The notes under the pieces were generated by a model that saw only the letters and a program-made list of their open reading frames with translations, was not told the origin of the DNA and did no database searches. 7,971 nucleotides of DNA from Syntrophobacterales bacterium (GTDB lineage: Bacteria; Desulfobacterota; Desulfobaccia; Desulfobaccales; 0-14-0-80-60-11): NCBI GenBank assembly GCA_020052215.1, contig JAGVPN010000355.1:1-7971 (forward strand). The letters are read 5' to 3'. Of this stretch, positions 6,021 through 7,971 are shown piece after piece (position 1 is the stretch's first letter; each line of letters begins with the position of its first letter). A program made the position numbers and the translations under genes.

Positions 6021-6977
6021 CTACAACATGATCTTGACGTGGGCCTTTTCCCGCAAGGTCTTGACCCAATCGGCAAAATACTTTTCCATCTCCTGCTGCT
6101 GCAAGATTCGGCGAATTTCCGGGGCCACCTCTTCAAAGGGGCGGGCCTCGCCGCTTCGGCGGCCCACCACCTGCATCAATTGAATCCCTTCCTGGGTCAG
6201 CACCGGGGCCACCTCTTTCAGTTTCAGTTGCTCCAGGTATTCGGCCAGCCGCGGATCCAAGTCGCTCTGAGCCACAAACCCCACATCCGAAGGCTTGAGA
6301 GAGAATTGGCCGGCGGCCTGCGCCAGAGACTCGCCCCGTTTTACGGCGTTCAAGATGGTCTCGGCTTTCTGCTTGGTTTCCTCTTTTTGCGCCTCGGTGG
6401 CCCCGACGGGGAAAGGCATCCTGACGGTGACGATGTGCACCTGGGCGCCGCCTTTTTTAAATCGCTGTTCATAAAGGCGGCGAACCTCGGCTTCATTGAC
6501 ACTGACCTTTGCCCCCACCACCACCGCCAGCAGCCGCTCCTGGATTATTTGATCCGAAATTTGCTGTCTGAATTCTTTTAAGGAGAGCCCCGCTTGGGAC
6601 AAACCCTTGGCCAGGGTTTCGTCATCGGGAATGTTACTGCGCTGTTTGAAGCGGGCCACCGCCTCGTTTACTTCTTTTTCGGACACCACGATACCCCGGC
6701 GCTGAGCCTCGACCTTGGCCAGCTTGCGATCAATCAACGCCTCCAGCATCTCGCTCTGCATCTTTTTCTGATCTTGCCCCGTGGGCTTAACCCCCGACTG
6801 GGCTTCGATGGTCTTGGCCATGTTCTGTAACTCTGACATGGTGATTATATCGTTGTTGACCACGGCCACAATCCGGTCAACCACCTCGGCCACACCCGTC
6901 CCCGCCAGGGTCAACAGGAACAGGACGGCGACGAGAGCAATCATCCAACGCCCCTCAGTTTTGGTCATGAATTTCAT
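6021..6977 (-). CDS. surA: SurA-like periplasmic foldase with one parvulin-type domain
   Basis: This 318-residue exported protein resembles SurA, the periplasmic chaperone that escorts outer-membrane beta-barrels to BAM. A signal peptide covers about 1-30 (hydrophobic core IALVAVLFLLTLAG, likely cleavage GVA/EV). The mature start VVDRIVAVVNNDIITMSEL is the classic SurA N-terminal opening. A helical chaperone domain (about 31-175) includes EALIDRKLAKVEAQRRGI. One parvulin domain follows (about 178-273), then a C-terminal helix (about 280-310). E. coli SurA has two parvulin domains and about 430 residues; single-domain forms are common elsewhere. The first active-site His is present (VHIV, H181), but the usual GxHxxxV near the domain end reads GIQLMQV, Gln replacing His. 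Isomerase activity may thus be weak and the chaperone role dominant. The ATG at 6977 overlaps mfd by 23 bases, which suggests translational coupling. An ATG at 6968 fits the GGAGAGG better in spacing. A TAG stop ends it. Confidence 0.88.
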   Translation of the reverse strand: MKFMTKTEGRWMIALVAVLFLLTLAGTGVAEVVDRIVAVVNNDIITMSELQNMAKTIEAQSGVKPTGQDQKKMQSEMLEALIDRKLAKVEAQRRGIVVSEKEVNEAVARFKQRSNIPDDETLAKGLSQAGLSLKEFRQQISDQIIQERLLAVVVGAKVSVNEAEVRRLYEQRFKKGGAQVHIVTVRMPFPVGATEAQKEETKQKAETILNAVKRGESLAQAAGQFSLKPSDVGFVAQSDLDPRLAEYLEQLKLKEVAPVLTQEGIQLMQVVGRRSGEARPFEEVAPEIRRILQQQEMEKYFADWVKTLREKAHVKIML

Positions 6978-7971
6978 CCTCTCCTACAGCCTTAACAAAT
7001 GTTTCCAATTCTTTCAAGCAGTTTTGCAACCGCCCAAGTACCGGTTCGGTTTCCGGGAGGCGAATCCGCAATGATTGATCCGGAGTAAGGCCAACGGCGC
7101 GGGGCCGCTTCTTGAGGATGTCAAGCAAACGCGGCAAATCCAGGCGTTCCGGGTGAGCAAATTGCAGCACCGCGAAGCTGTCCTGAAAATCCAGCCGCCT
7201 GACCCCCAACTGCCGCAAACGGTGTTTGGCCCGCACCACCGCCAGGAGATTGCGCCCCTCCGGGGGCAGCGGCCCGAAGCGGTCAAGAAATTCCTCTTCC
7301 AGTTCGCTCACCATCTCCGGCGTCAGCCGACCCGACAGGCGCCGGTAGAGAGCCAGGCGCTGCTGCACATCGGGCACATAATCCTCGGGAAGATAAGCCG
7401 CCAGGGGCAGATGGATCTCCGGGTCCGGCGTCGTCTCCTCCATGGGTTCCCCTTTGTATTCCCGAATCGCCGACTCCAGCAGTTGGAGATAGAGCTCGTA
7501 GCCCACCTCCACCAGGTGGCCTGATTGGGCCTGTCCCAACAGGTTGCCGGCTCCCCGGATCTGGAGGTCGTGCATGGCGATCCTGAACCCGGAACCCAGC
7601 TCCGTGAACTCCATCAGGGCCTTGAGGCGCTTCTGGGCCTCCCGGGTGAGGGCCGCTTCATCCGGGACCAGCAGGTAGGCGTAGGCCTGGGCCTGGCTGC
7701 GTCCCACCCGGCCCCGCAGCTGATAGAGCTGGGCCAAACCCATCGTATGCGCCCGGTTGATAATGATGGTGTTGGCCGCGGGGATGTCCAGGCCGGCTTC
7801 GATGATGGCCGTGCACACCAGGACATCCACCTCCCGGCGCCAGAAACGCACCATGACCCCCTCCAGTTCCTTTTCCGGCATCTGGCCATGGGCCATGGCC
7901 ACCCGGGCTTCCGGCACCATTTCCCGGACATGGCGGGTCCAGGTGGCCAGGCTCCGCACCCGGTTGTGCAC
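6955..7971 (-). CDS. mfd: Transcription-repair coupling factor Mfd, C-terminal 338 residues; 5' end outside window
   Basis: Mfd removes RNA polymerase stalled at DNA damage and recruits UvrA. Only the last part of a protein that is usually about 1150 residues is present. The first codon visible, GTG, is the Val of the conserved VHNRV and not a start. Seen in order (local numbering) are helicase motif V, TAIIEAGLDIPAANT (54-68), and motif VI, QLRGRVGRS (84-92). The TRG/post-helicase segment follows, ELGSGFRIAMHDLQIRGAG (124-142) with NLLG and QSGH. Last is the C-terminal D7 regulatory domain, from about 190 (LAAYLPEDYVPDVQQRLALY). RecG shares the helicase and TRG motifs, but the long D7 domain after them identifies Mfd. 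The gene ends inside the surA start region; mfd followed by a SurA/PpiC gene is, from memory, a recurring order in deltaproteobacteria. No frameshift is seen. Confidence 0.96.
   Translation of the reverse strand: MHNRVRSLATWTRHVREMVPEARVAMAHGQMPEKELEGVMVRFWRREVDVLVCTAIIEAGLDIPAANTIIINRAHTMGLAQLYQLRGRVGRSQAQAYAYLLVPDEAALTREAQKRLKALMEFTELGSGFRIAMHDLQIRGAGNLLGQAQSGHLVEVGYELYLQLLESAIREYKGEPMEETTPDPEIHLPLAAYLPEDYVPDVQQRLALYRRLSGRLTPEMVSELEEEFLDRFGPLPPEGRNLLAVVRAKHRLRQLGVRRLDFQDSFAVLQFAHPERLDLPRLLDILKKRPRAVGLTPDQSLRIRLPETEPVLGRLQNCLKELETFVKAVGEDEIHDQN

Noticed and set aside
6039..6581. Plus-strand open frame of 180 codons opposite the surA-like gene
   Set aside because: It is antisense to a gene with a clear signal peptide and SurA-type domains; its Leu/His/Gln/Phe-rich composition is typical of a shadow frame.
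7969..7971. GTG at the right edge as the start codon of a short helicase-like gene
   Set aside because: It codes the Val of the conserved VHNRV inside Mfd, and helicase motifs I-IV must lie further upstream, so the gene is simply truncated by the window.

Overview
The window is GC-rich chromosomal DNA of a Gram-negative bacterium, shown by an outer-membrane autotransporter and a periplasmic SurA-type foldase. The protein families and the mfd-to-surA gene order recall the Desulfobacterota (deltaproteobacteria, perhaps the Desulfobacca/Syntrophobacter side). That placement rests on protein style only and is tentative.

Layout from left to right. Bases 2-1852 on the plus strand are the 3' two-thirds or less of an autotransporter gene; its N-terminus lies off the left edge. 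A 241-base AT-rich gap follows, in which the autotransporter gene and a minus-strand gene converge. Everything from there to the right edge is read on the minus strand. In order of transcription (right to left) it comprises the 3' end of mfd (transcription-repair coupling factor, truncated by the right edge), a surA-like foldase gene overlapping mfd by about 20 bases, a small SnoaL/NTF2-like gene, asnS (asparaginyl-tRNA synthetase), and a membrane-bound Cache-HAMP class III nucleotide cyclase with a PilZ-like tail.

Mfd and SurA look co-transcribed. The next gap (5910-6020) holds two tandem 23-bp palindromic repeats whose stems differ by compensatory changes, plus a degenerate heptamer repeat. 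This looks like a REP-type insertion between the mfd-surA pair and the SnoaL-asnS genes. A perfect 10-bp hairpin separates SnoaL from asnS. The cyclase probably has its own promoter (TATAAT at 4112-4107, minus strand), and its predicted leader can fold into mutually exclusive stems.

The genes are mostly housekeeping (DNA repair, outer-membrane protein folding, translation) plus one signalling enzyme. SurA-type chaperones assist outer-membrane beta-barrels such as the autotransporter, but nothing here shows that these two genes are linked in regulation. I see no phage, CRISPR, insertion sequence, rRNA or tRNA, and no clear new multi-gene system. The points most worth a second look are the covarying palindromic repeat pair, the guanylate-cyclase-like Glu in the purine pocket of the cyclase, its PilZ-like tail, and its structured leader.
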